From the NCBI GenBank assembly GCA_023146365.1, contig JAGLCE010000001.1, forward strand, positions 1-10,875: 10,875 nt of DNA. The letters run 5' to 3'. Below the pieces are notes generated by a model, which saw only the letters and a list, made by a program, of their open reading frames with translations, was not told the DNA's origin and did not search any database. Of this stretch, positions 1-5,946 are shown in pieces (within the stretch, counting starts at the first letter, position 1; the number at the start of each line of letters is the position of its first letter). A program made the translations under genes and the position numbers. The DNA comes from Endozoicomonadaceae bacterium (GTDB lineage: Bacteria > Pseudomonadota > Gammaproteobacteria > Pseudomonadales > Endozoicomonadaceae).

Positions 1-149
1 CCTCTAAGAGAGCCATTGCTACCGCAAGGTATATCATTATCTGTTACTGTCTTAGTGTTATCTTGAGCTCTTTCCAAAACACCCTGTGAATTATTTTCAA
101 AAGTACTGATACTAGTGTTAATTGAATGCATGTCGATTTGTCCTACCAT
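1..149 (-). CDS. 5' part of an orphan hydrophilic protein, leaves the window
   Basis: An open frame reads leftward from an ATG at 149-147 and is still open after 49 codons at the window edge. It starts MVGQIDMHSINTSISTF and is rich in Asn, Ser, Thr and Asp, with no hydrophobic segment. No Shine-Dalgarno site precedes the first ATG. The second Met (131-129) has AGGA nine bases upstream (144-141) and may be the true start. The polar, Ser/Thr/Asn-rich N-terminus resembles those of the orphan proteins at 2514 and 9573. No family is recognised. The deleted IS1182 element lies 65 bp upstream and could have displaced the promoter. It could also be a chance open frame, because only 149 bases are visible. 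Confidence 0.4.
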   Translation of the reverse strand, partial: MVGQIDMHSINTSISTFENNSQGVLERAQDNTKTVTDNDIPCGSNGSLR

Positions 150-214
150 GATCAAAATGAAGATTTATTGAGTACTACGCAGGTTTAGACAATCTAACTT
201 CATAAAAGTTCTGC

Positions 215-232
215 CTAGCAGTCTGTCGGACT
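215..232 (+). repeat. Terminal inverted repeat, left end of deleted IS1182 element
   Basis: This 18-bp sequence is matched perfectly in reverse complement at 1097-1114. The first four bases (CTAG) may be target-site duplication. Confidence 0.85.
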
Positions 233-408
233 GACAAAATTTAATAAATTCAATTTTGTCACCCACCAGAGGGTTTTTGTAGACTTTCGTATGGCTGAGT
301 ACAGACAATCTATTAAGTTTGTAGGGTGAGTTGATTGAAATGTACCGACGTCCTACCAAGCCCTATTTTTGCCTTAAATAGCAAAGAATATATCTTTCCC
401 TGGATAGC

Positions 409-1025
409 TTACGTCATTCTCAATATATTCATCCGCTTTAGATTCCAAGCCAGTGTGACCAGCGTCCATTCGCCCGCTACCTTTTCGATTCCACGCATTG
501 AAAACTGCCTAAAACCCATTACCTGTTTAATGATCCCAAACACGGGCTCCACGGTTTGCTTTCTGAGCCCGTAAAGTACTCGGCCTGCGTGGGTGGTGAG
601 CCGATGTTTCATCAACTCAACGGGATAATCTGTATCTTAAATAGCTTCATCTCACGTGCCAGCATCAGTACTTGAACAAACAGACCTTCCAATTGGGGCA
701 GAAAACGACGACGAAATGTGGCTAGAGTGTCGTGGTCGGGGTGCGTGTTCGCAGCAAGGTAGCGGAATGCGATGGAATCATAGCCCGCTCGTTCAATTTT
801 ACGGCTGGAAAAAACACCGGTGGCATAGCCGTAAATAAGCAAGCTCAATAGTGTTTCTGGGTGGTGGGCCTTGGATCCGCTACCACGGGTCTGCTTTGTG
901 ATTTCCGTTAGATCAAGTTGACTGACGACCTCGGCTATAAGCCGTGCCAATTGGTCTTCTGGCAACCAATCTGAAAGTGATGGCGGCAACAAGTAGTCTG
1001 TATCTCGATCTGCAGATGAAGCGGC
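409..1025 (-). pseudogene. IS1182-family transposase, catalytic middle deleted
   Basis: The N-terminal part is open to 612 and contains the typical family text DRDTDYLLPPSLSDWLPED, then HPDHDTLATFRRRFL. Its reading frame extends upstream of the TTG at 992 to a stop at 1026-1028 with no ATG, so the original start is unclear. The C-terminal part (409-615) contains LRKQTVEPVFGIIK, MGFRQF and GEWTLVTLAWNLKRM, typical of the family's C-terminal DDE-type domain. Between them roughly 200-250 residues, including most of the DDE catalytic core, are missing. The junction near 620-645 also shifts the frame, so the N-part ends at a TGA at 614-612 while the C-part is read in another frame. The deletion is certain; its exact boundaries need a full-length relative. 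Confidence 0.85.
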
Positions 1026-1096
1026 TCATAGTAGGTCTGTATGCGTTATGTGGAAAAACTGATTATCTCATAAATGCGTATCCGTGGCGTTAGTTA

Positions 1097-1114
1097 AGTC
1101 CGACAGACTGCTAG
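1097..1114 (-). repeat. Terminal inverted repeat, right end of deleted IS1182 element
   Basis: This is the perfect partner of 215-232. It lies on the transposase 5' side. Read inward it begins CTAGCAGTCTGTCGGACTTA, which matches the sequence at 10852-10871 at 18 of 20 positions. Confidence 0.85.
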
Positions 1115-1340
1115 TAGGTTGCCATTGTTTTCGTCCCAAGATGGAGGAGGTTTCGGAAGCGTCTTCACCGAGTTTAAGATGACAAAACTTGCGAAACCGC
1201 AGGTCTCTATATGCAATGAGTTAATGCGCATTGAACAAACGATGCCATCTTTTAAGCAATAGAGCCTGAAACACCGCGGCAGTAGCGGCAAGTCCTGCTG
1301 CCCCTTTTTCTTACTTGTCAGCAAACGAATCGGGTAGGTT
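1115..1340 (-). pseudogene. IS5-like transposase N-terminal remnant (DUF772-type)
   Basis: One minus-strand frame reads AAVFQALLLKRWHRLF, then, after an in-frame TAA, AYRDLRFRKFCHLKLGED and SSILGR. This follows the pattern of the DUF772 domain at the N-terminus of IS5-family transposases (LLLQRW..LSDP...ALRDRL.FRRFCGL...PD.STLCRFR). In-frame stops lie inside and upstream of the match, and no catalytic part follows, so it is a dead fragment. It ends against the right inverted repeat of the deleted IS1182 element, as if that element had inserted into or deleted the rest. The assignment rests on pattern memory of the family, not on an alignment. Confidence 0.45.
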
Positions 1341-1402
1341 ATGGTTGCGAGAGTATCGGTAACTTTCAAGGAAGGTGTCGCTTATACCTACAACGAAAGC
1401 TC

Positions 1403-1424
1403 GAGTTTATGCGACAGAATCCCC
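1403..1424 (+). repeat. 22-bp direct repeat, copy 1
   Basis: The sequence GAGTTTATGCGACAGAATCC plus CC recurs at 1773-1794 with three mismatches, 370 bp downstream, on the same strand. A CCCC-GTC-GGGG hairpin overlaps its 3' end. Confidence 0.5.
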
Positions 1425-1623
1425 GTCGGGGTCAGATCAGTTTGTGGAGTTGATGCTCTGTTCGTAGAAGCTTATTTTAATCGCTCCAAGTATAAAACGA
1501 CTCGTTCTGGTGCATGGTAGCGCTCGGGTAGCTATGACTTGATGCTGGCTGGTGGTGAAAGCCTGTCGTTTTTCTGGCAGGGCAATTATATGATTTAGAA
1601 GGGCGCAACTTACGGATTAGCAG

Positions 1624-1740
1624 GCCTCATGTTTGAGGCACTTCGGCCGCCCTCAAGCGGTCTAGGGTTGAATGTTGGGCTGGGTCTTCATGGAGGGGTT
1701 TTTATGGAGCTGTCGGGAATCTTTCCTGTGTTGCGACAGC
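1624..1740 (+). repeat. Cluster of three stem-loops
   Basis: GCCTCA-TGTT-TGAGGC (1624-1639) is a perfect 6-bp stem with a 4-base loop. CCGC-CCTCAA-GCGG follows directly (about 1647-1660). A perfect 7-bp stem, GCTGTCG (1709-1715) with CGACAGC (1734-1740), encloses an 18-base loop. No T-run follows any of them, so they are not standard terminators. Together with the flanking 22-bp repeats they hint at a structured element. Confidence 0.35.
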
Positions 1741-1772
1741 AGTATTTAAGCTAGGCTTTTGCTGAATAAACA

Positions 1773-1794
1773 GAGGTTATGCGTCAGAAACCCC
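1773..1794 (+). repeat. 22-bp direct repeat, copy 2
   Basis: It matches 1403-1424 at 19 of 22 positions. It begins a few bases after the TAA that closes the amber-interrupted frame. Confidence 0.5.
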
Positions 1795-2024
1795 ATCTTT
1801 TCGTATTTTCGTAATGGTTGTGTCACTCACTCCCGCAGGAAGGAGCTGGTACCCTGGGCAGATAGACGTCTTGCCTGAAACATAAAACTCATGAAAACCT
1901 TGTCAAAATACGTCAAATTTGAAAGATGGTTTATTCTTCCAATTCAAGTATTCATTATCGAGAGAGTTCTTTCTCTGTTCCTGAAATGCCTGTAGTGTGT
2001 CTCAGACTAATAGGTAGGTCTATT

Positions 2025-2303
2025 ATGGAAATACTGCGTAAGTGCCCTTGTTGTCAGTCTGAAGCTGAATTTGTGGATATTCCGGTATCCAATAGCCTGT
2101 TATGGCAGGTGAGCTGTCGTCATTGCGGTTTATCCTCTGAGCTAGATAATGACCGAATAGTCTGTCTTAGGCAGTGGAATCGGCGAGAACGGGAGGATCA
2201 CCTGAAGGTAAAGCTGTTTTTTGTCACGACGGGTGGCGCTCTACTGAGCGTCATTGGCTTTGTTCTTGGTATAGCGCTGGGGTTTAACGGCGGCTTCTCT
2301 TGA
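2025..2303 (+). CDS. Small Lar-like zinc-ribbon protein with C-terminal membrane helix
   Basis: This 92-aa protein begins at the ATG at 2025, chosen because AGGTAGG lies about eight bases upstream and the protein match starts there. The frame is open further upstream (from 1926) but that part looks unrelated. The N-terminal half has two Cys pairs, CPCC (residues 7-10) and CRHC (31-34), then CLRQWNRR (about 47-54). This is the layout of Lar-type restriction-alleviation proteins and similar phage zinc ribbons (CPFCG...C..CG...WN.R). In the Rac prophage, Lar relieves EcoKI restriction. Residues about 63-87 form one hydrophobic helix (KLFFVTTGGALLSVIGFVLG), which ordinary Lar proteins lack. The zinc-binding fold is well supported; an anti-restriction role is only inferred, since many Lar-like ribbons have no tested function. 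Confidence 0.65.
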   Translation: MEILRKCPCCQSEAEFVDIPVSNSLLWQVSCRHCGLSSELDNDRIVCLRQWNRREREDHLKVKLFFVTTGGALLSVIGFVLGIALGFNGGFS

Positions 2304-2450
2304 GTCTATATTCTTAGAAAAAGGCTGCGGGCCTGCGGGATAGGTGCGTCGAAAACCGGTGCAAAACACTAGAAACAGGCATGAAATCGATCATTTGGCG
2401 TTAAATGCCCCAGTGAGTTTCGTAATGGGTGATAAAATGAGGAAAGTTTA

Positions 2451-2501
2451 ATGAGCGCAGTTAAGATTGCTGGTTATGCTAAGGTCTCTATATCTTGTTA
2501 A
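2451..2501 (+). pseudogene. 16-codon ORF resembling a serine-recombinase start
   Basis: MSAVKIAGYAKVSISC is preceded by AGGA (2440-2443) at seven bases and closed by a TAA at 2499-2501. KIAGYAKVSIS resembles the start of resolvase/invertase genes (K.IGYARVST), where the Ser is the nucleophile. Nothing recombinase-like follows, so it is either a deleted recombinase remnant or chance. Its stop lies two bases before the strong AGGAGG of the next gene. It could now act as a short leader ORF coupled to that gene. Confidence 0.3.
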
Positions 2502-2503
2502 TG

Positions 2504-2510
2504 AGGAGGT
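2504..2510 (+). promoter_or_regulatory. Strong ribosome-binding site of the 298-aa orphan gene
   Basis: AGGAGGT lies four bases before the ATG at 2514. It fixes this start and indicates efficient translation. Confidence 0.8.
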
Positions 2511-2513
2511 TTT

Positions 2514-3410
2514 ATGGATAATTCAGGCAGTATAGGGGGCAAGCCTCTCAGCACGACACCAGTTAATCTACACGTCCCAAATAAGGATACTAAAAATCCC
2601 AATGTTAAAGCAGTAGATGGCAAGGTTTACATTGAAAAACGGCAGGGAAATCAACAGCAAGATAATAATATATCTAAAACACGATCTGTTACACATGTAT
2701 CTGATAGTTCGCGAAAAAATGCAGAAAAAGCCTGTAAGCAGAAACTAGATGTATTATATGCCGCACTGTTGCCCAACGCTATCCAGAATCTGCCCAATGA
2801 AAACATATCCAATATCACCATTAATGGGAAAATAGTTTATCCCCGTCCGACGAACCCTCCCATCAGTGATGAAGAATATAAAAAATCGATGCAATCCGTC
2901 ACCAATGCGTTAGCACAAAACGCTCCCGATGAGCAGGAAGCACGATCTGAAACAATACAGGAATTAAAACAGTTTAAAGAGATTTTGCTTAAAGACATGT
3001 CCTCCGAAGATGCTCAAAAAAGCCTAATCAATTTGATAGAGGACAGGCTCATATGGAGCTATCGTTATAATGAAAATAGTGAAGAGGAAGAGTATACTGT
3101 CGAGGGTAGTGTACATAGAGACTCCCTGATGGAGGAGTTGAAACAAGCGCCTCTATTTTTGTCTGCAAAGGCGTCAGAGGAGGGCAGGGTGCCTAAACTG
3201 ACTAAAAACGTAGACGGCCAAGACCTTGAAGGCTCTAATCAGAAGTCACTCCCTCACAACGCTCATTATTCTGCAGGCCCAACAACACCAGCAACACCAG
3301 CAACACCAACAACAACAACAACACCAGCAACAACACCAGCAACACCAACACCACCACCACCAGCGCCACCACCACCACCACCACCAAATGTGCCGTCATC
3401 TAAACCCTAG
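2514..3410 (+). CDS. Orphan hydrophilic protein with Thr/Pro-repeat and poly-Pro tail
   Basis: This 298-aa protein has a very strong ribosome site, AGGAGG at 2504-2509, four bases before the ATG. There is no signal peptide or membrane helix. Residues 1-75 are polar, Asn/Lys/Ser/Gln-rich and probably disordered. Residues about 76-240 are more helical and acidic (EEYKKSMQSVTNAL, LKQFKEILLKDMSSEDAQKS, SEEEEY). The last about 45 residues run TPATPATPTTTTTPATTP, then PPPPAPPPPPPPNVPSSKP. Such poly-Pro stretches resemble binding sites for eukaryotic profilin, SH3 or EVH1 domains. With the Ser/Thr/Asn-rich N-terminus this suggests a secreted host-interacting protein, but no secretion signal can be shown. 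The frame stays open 19 codons beyond the TAG (to a TGA at 3468). I do not recognise a family. Confidence 0.8.
   Translation: MDNSGSIGGKPLSTTPVNLHVPNKDTKNPNVKAVDGKVYIEKRQGNQQQDNNISKTRSVTHVSDSSRKNAEKACKQKLDVLYAALLPNAIQNLPNENISNITINGKIVYPRPTNPPISDEEYKKSMQSVTNALAQNAPDEQEARSETIQELKQFKEILLKDMSSEDAQKSLINLIEDRLIWSYRYNENSEEEEYTVEGSVHRDSLMEELKQAPLFLSAKASEEGRVPKLTKNVDGQDLEGSNQKSLPHNAHYSAGPTTPATPATPTTTTTPATTPATPTPPPPAPPPPPPPNVPSSKP
3279..3388 (+). repeat. Trinucleotide-type tract (ACA/ACC/CCA) encoding Thr/Ala/Pro
   Basis: About 110 bp are built from CAA, CAC, CCA and ACC-like triplets with a recurring ACACCAGCA unit. In the gene frame they encode the Thr/Pro tail. Slippage in units of three would change tail length without breaking the frame. 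In the +1 frame the same DNA reads as Gln/His runs, which I regard as a shadow. Confidence 0.85.
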
Positions 3411-3958
3411 GAGCCAAATCTCATACCGCCTACCCAATTGACAGGCAGTACGGGGTTTATGTCATCCTGACAAACCTGAGACGGTCAATCACCATCTGTA
3501 GAATAACATCCTGGCAAGGTGTAGGTTCCGGAGAGACCGCTATTAAATCTCAGCAGTATACGGATAACAAAGCCAGCAATGCCTAGCAGAGTGTCGCCAG
3601 TCGTGATCATGAGCTTAATTCCCAGCATATTTTATCAATATTGCCAGCTCTGATCGCATGGCCAACAAGATAAGGACCGGCAATGAGGGTATAGCATTCG
3701 GGTATAGGATTGTTCGATGTTGAATTTCACCAAAACGCACTCAAAATGTAACAAGCATGATCAACTAATTTCAGATAAAACCTCCTTGCACTGTAAAGGT
3801 TTCAGGATAAATATGTCGCTATGAACTTACGGATTCAGATCACAAGCATCACCTCGAAAGTAGGTATTGTTATCGTCCCCATAAGGTGGATGCTATTACA
3901 CCGTCACCCATACTTCACTAGTGGCTGATAACAGCTATTACCAGCCAAAGGATCTGTC
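3411..3958. other. Intergenic region between the Pro-rich orphan gene and pdxH
   Basis: These 548 bp hold no large gene. The only candidate is a small hydrophobic minus-strand ORF at 3485-3628, listed separately. An imperfect hairpin (AAACCT...AGGTTT near 3778-3803) has no clear T-run. No recognisable promoter elements were seen before pdxH. Confidence 0.5.
3485..3628 (-). CDS. Possible 47-aa membrane microprotein
   Basis: The frame starts at an ATG at 3628-3626 (alternative Met at 3610-3608) and ends at a TGA at 3487-3485. It reads MLGIKLMITTGDTLLGIAGF, then VIRILLRFNSG, then a polar tail with one Cys. Residues about 9-28 could form one membrane helix. There is no convincing Shine-Dalgarno site (GGGA about ten bases before the second Met), and the stretch could be the remnant of a larger membrane protein. 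It stands convergent to the upstream orphan gene and divergent from pdxH. Reported only because the hydrophobic pattern is coherent. Confidence 0.25.
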   Translation of the reverse strand: MLGIKLMITTGDTLLGIAGFVIRILLRFNSGLSGTYTLPGCYSTDGD

Positions 3959-4597
3959 ATGGATATCACTGAATTACGTGAAGAGTACACCCGCAGCGGC
4001 CTTAGTTTAGACAACCTGAACCCAGATCCTATGGTGCAATTTGAAATGTGGTTCTGCCAAGCCCAAGAAGCCAACATCCCCGAACCCAATGCAATGAGTA
4101 TCGCTACTACCAGCGCTGCGGGTGCGCCTTCTCTCCGAACCGTCTTATTGAAGTATTTTGATAACAAGGGATTCGTATTCTTTACCCACTATGAAAGCAA
4201 CAAAGCTCGTGAGATTGAAGAGAATCCGCAGGTTGCCTTGTTATTTCTTTGGCTAGGTCTTCAGCGGCAGGTCATTATCAAGGGTCAAGCTGAGAAGATC
4301 AGTAAGGGCGAAACCTTGAAATACTTCATGAGCCGCCCACGCAGTAGCCAGCTTGGCGCTTGGTGCTCCAGTCAGAGCTCAATCATCAGCAATCGAACAA
4401 TATTGGAGCTAAAACTGGACGAGATGAAGCGAAAATTCAGCAATGGCAAGGTTCCAGTTCCCTCCTTTTGGGGCGGCTATCGCGTGATCCTTGATAGTAT
4501 TGAATTTTGGCAAGGGCGCCCCAGCCGTCTGCATGACCGTTTTCAGTACACACGCCGTGAGACCAATGGTTGGCAGATTGACCGTCTAGCTCCGTAA
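3959..4597 (+). CDS. pdxH: Pyridoxine/pyridoxamine 5'-phosphate oxidase
   Basis: This FMN-dependent cytosolic enzyme oxidises pyridoxine or pyridoxamine 5'-phosphate to pyridoxal 5'-phosphate with O2, the last step of vitamin B6 synthesis and salvage. The 212-aa length fits the family (E. coli 218). The N-terminal REEYTRSGL and the FMN-binding core RTVLLKYFDNKGFVFFTHY (about residues 60-78), followed by SNKAREIEENPQVALLF, are typical. The family signature is complete at residues 181-194 (IEFWQGRPSRLHDR). The ending NGWQIDRLAP is canonical. AAAGGA six bases before the ATG (3947-3952) confirms the start. No damage is seen. It stands alone, which is common for pdxH. The acid/His content and codon use look ordinary beside the Asn/Lys-rich orphan genes. 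Confidence 0.97.
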   Translation: MDITELREEYTRSGLSLDNLNPDPMVQFEMWFCQAQEANIPEPNAMSIATTSAAGAPSLRTVLLKYFDNKGFVFFTHYESNKAREIEENPQVALLFLWLGLQRQVIIKGQAEKISKGETLKYFMSRPRSSQLGAWCSSQSSIISNRTILELKLDEMKRKFSNGKVPVPSFWGGYRVILDSIEFWQGRPSRLHDRFQYTRRETNGWQIDRLAP

Positions 4598-5430
4598 TCG
4601 GTTTTACACGATCCCTGCGTTAACGGATGTTGTGTCATTTCGAGCTGCATACAGGTTGTGCTGATTCATTGTCTGATTGTCCTGCCAACGCCCATTGCCC
4701 TTCAATCTGATACATTCACAGCCTTTTAAAGTTTATTAACAGCTTATTCACATGGTTGTCCCAATCATTAAGCCGTTTTTTGACTATTCACAATTTCTGT
4801 TAATAACTATGTGTTTATCATCGGGAGTGCCTTTGGAGTTACACCTTAAGCTAATGAAAATAAACGAGTTTATAAGAGTGGTTGTTTTCTGATCAAAGCA
4901 TCTATTTTTGTCACTTCATCGTTCATAAATCGGTAAACATACACATAAACCGACACCATTAAGGGCTTTAGTTGCCATGGACGGTCAATAACAGTTATCC
5001 ACAGGCAAATACTGAATCATCTGCCTATACAAAAACACCATGACCGATACAGGTACCAACAAACCATCGACAGTCTATCTTCAGATTATCCACATGTCGG
5101 GTTTCATGCACACTCACTGTGGGCAAGTCTGTGATTATTATCGGGACTCCGGTCAACAGCCCATATTCCGCCTGTCCAGAGCAAGTCTGCCTATTTTTTA
5201 ACCATCACTAAACATCACTCTGTTAAAATGCGCAGCAACCTTAATACGCTGTTCTGTATGAAATGAGTGAGGATGGCAAGAATAGTCATGCGATTTGCAA
5301 AATACAGATAAAAATATACTGTCACTCTCCGCGGCAAGAATGGTGATTCAGCCTAGTATGGGTCTAAGTTACACAGAATCTCAACAGTACGCCACCGCGC
5401 AAGCCGGAGTATCCTTGCACAAAAACAGAC
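4598..5430. other. Long gene-free region containing the DnaA-box cluster
   Basis: No open frame of convincing character occurs in these about 830 bp on either strand. The first 600 bp are AT-rich and hold the DnaA boxes listed separately. The remainder shows nothing I can name. Only two GATC sites were seen (about 4609 and 4889), so a Dam/SeqA-controlled origin of the E. coli type is not indicated. Confidence 0.6.
4744..5094 (+). other. DnaA-box cluster; candidate oriC or DnaA-titration site
   Basis: Three perfect TTATNCACA boxes lie on the same strand: TTATTCACA at 4744-4752, TTATCCACA at 4995-5003 and TTATCCACA at 5086-5094. A one-mismatch copy, CTATTCACA, is at 4784-4792. A perfect 9-mer with one free position is expected about once per 32 kb on the two strands, so three in 351 bp is far above chance. 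AT-rich DNA (4720-4860) adjoins the first two boxes and could be an unwinding element. Neither dnaA nor rpmH-type neighbours are in the window. A chromosomal origin is one reading. A datA-like titration site or a remnant plasmid origin are others. Confidence 0.55.
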
Positions 5431-5439
5431 ACTGAATGA

Positions 5440-5603
5440 CTATGAATACGTCTGTGCTTGGTTTAAAAATCAAATGAAGGTGGTTTGTCATTAGCCAATA
5501 AGCCAATACTTCTATTTTGTGTTTGACAGTATATTCTTGTAACAACTCTAACATCGTAGTCTTTATCAGACTCGCAAAAGAGGGCTGTCTTCTTCTGGAT
5601 ATA
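5440..5603 (-). pseudogene. IS200-like / REP-associated (HuH, Y1) transposase remnant
   Basis: In minus-strand frames one reads KKTALFCESDKDYD and, after a one-base frame change, LELLQEYTVKHKIEVLAYWL followed by MTNHLHLIFKPSTD. This is the core of Y1_Tnp proteins: FFCDEDY, LLKEY...GV.I.AYCLM.NH.HLI..P. The two His of the HuH metal site are in NHLHLI. The catalytic Tyr region and C-terminus are not recognisable downstream, and the frame is broken, so it is a dead fragment. It directly abuts the ankyrin remnant on its 5' side. This suggests that insertion or deletion truncated both. Confidence 0.6.
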
Positions 5604-5824
5604 TGGTATTAACATCCGCACCCTTTTCAATTAAAGGAGTTGTTAATTTATGATTGCATCGTTTCATGGCTGACACAGATATTTGAACACCCTCGGTTGT
5701 GCTTAATTTGAATATAAAGCTGGCTGACCCTTTGATTTTTCATTTCCTCGCACATCAGAAATCATCATCTCTACGTCAAACGCTATTTCCATTAAAATCC
5801 CTGCTTCTGATTAATTGTTTAACC

Positions 5825-5846
5825 TCTTCGTCAAGCCTTCGTCAAG
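5825..5846. repeat. Perfect 11-bp tandem duplication
   Basis: CTTCGTCAAGC occurs twice in a row. The duplication lies at the TGA that closes the Pro/Ala-tail frame. Eleven bases is not a multiple of three, so it would shift the frame by itself. Confidence 0.8.
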
Positions 5847-5869
5847 CCTTCGGCGTAGGTGGTGGTGCT

Positions 5870-5905
5870 GCCGGTGCTACTGCCGGTGCTACTGCTGGTG
5901 CTACT
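5870..5905. repeat. Three 12-bp tandem units encoding an Ala/Pro/Val linker
   Basis: GCCGGTGCTACT is repeated three times with one change in the third unit. On the minus strand it encodes VAPA-type repeats, so copy number would change linker length in frame. Confidence 0.8.
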
Positions 5906-5946
5906 GCCAGTTGCTTCGCCCTCTCCTTCCGTCTTTTCGCTTTTTC

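Larger units (their letters stand above)
215..1114 (-). mobile_element. Internally deleted IS1182-family insertion sequence
   Basis: The element is bounded by a perfect 18-bp inverted repeat, CTAGCAGTCTGTCGGACT at 215-232 and its reverse complement at 1097-1114. It encloses the N- and C-terminal parts of an IS1182-type transposase on the minus strand. Full elements of this family are roughly 1.5-1.7 kb; this copy is 900 bp and lacks the middle of the transposase. The outermost CTAG on both sides may be a 4-bp target duplication rather than part of the element, which would make the true repeat 14 bp. Without a catalytic core the copy cannot move by itself. Its ends look intact, so a full-length relative could still mobilise it. 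Confidence 0.85.
1341..1769 (+). pseudogene. Possible decayed gene: 142-codon frame broken only by three TAG codons
   Basis: From the ATG at 1341 one frame runs to a TAA at 1767-1769. It contains TAG at 1518, 1596 and 1752 and no TAA or TGA between. The text looks protein-like: alternating aromatic and glycine-rich stretches such as GLGLNVGLGLHGGVFMEL and SLSFFWQGNYMI suggest beta strands, perhaps of an outer-membrane barrel. I do not recognise the family. C-to-T change of CAG codons, or TGG-to-TAG change, would give this pattern. Against it, the Shine-Dalgarno site is poor and the segment carries one copy of a 22-bp repeat and several hairpins. It may therefore be non-coding or structured DNA that happens to lack TAA and TGA in this frame. 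Confidence 0.25.
5605..5946 (-). pseudogene. Decayed ankyrin-repeat coding remnant
   Basis: This is the continuation of the leftward frame after the TAG at 5949-5947. It reads EKAKRRKERAKQLAVAPAVA, an Ala/Pro repeat, PPPTPKA and a TGA (5844-5842). In the same frame RRLDEEVKQLIRSRDFNGNS follows before another stop. In a shifted frame near 5608-5643 it reads LTTPLIEKGADVN, a close match to the end of an ankyrin repeat (LLEKGADVN). DEEVKQLI also fits an ankyrin helix. Several stops and frame changes mark it as dead. It probably belonged to one gene with the basic protein upstream (5947-6312): a basic N-terminal region, a Pro/Ala linker, then ankyrin repeats. Ankyrin proteins in symbionts and pathogens are often host-directed, but that is inference here. 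Confidence 0.5.

Noticed and set aside
2025..2303. Longer start at 1926 for the Lar-like protein
   Set aside because: The extra 33 residues have no zinc-ribbon relation, and the ATG at 2025 has a better ribosome site and matches the family start.
3226..3441. Plus-strand frame rich in Gln and His runs
   Set aside because: It is the +1 frame of the trinucleotide tract inside the 298-aa gene and has no ribosome site of its own.
3904..4167. Minus-strand frame over the start of pdxH
   Set aside because: It is antisense to a clearly real pdxH with a full family signature.
5523..5551. Perfect TTGACA hexamer as a promoter
   Set aside because: No -10 box lies at proper spacing (CTCTAA at 17 bp), and it sits inside the transposase remnant.
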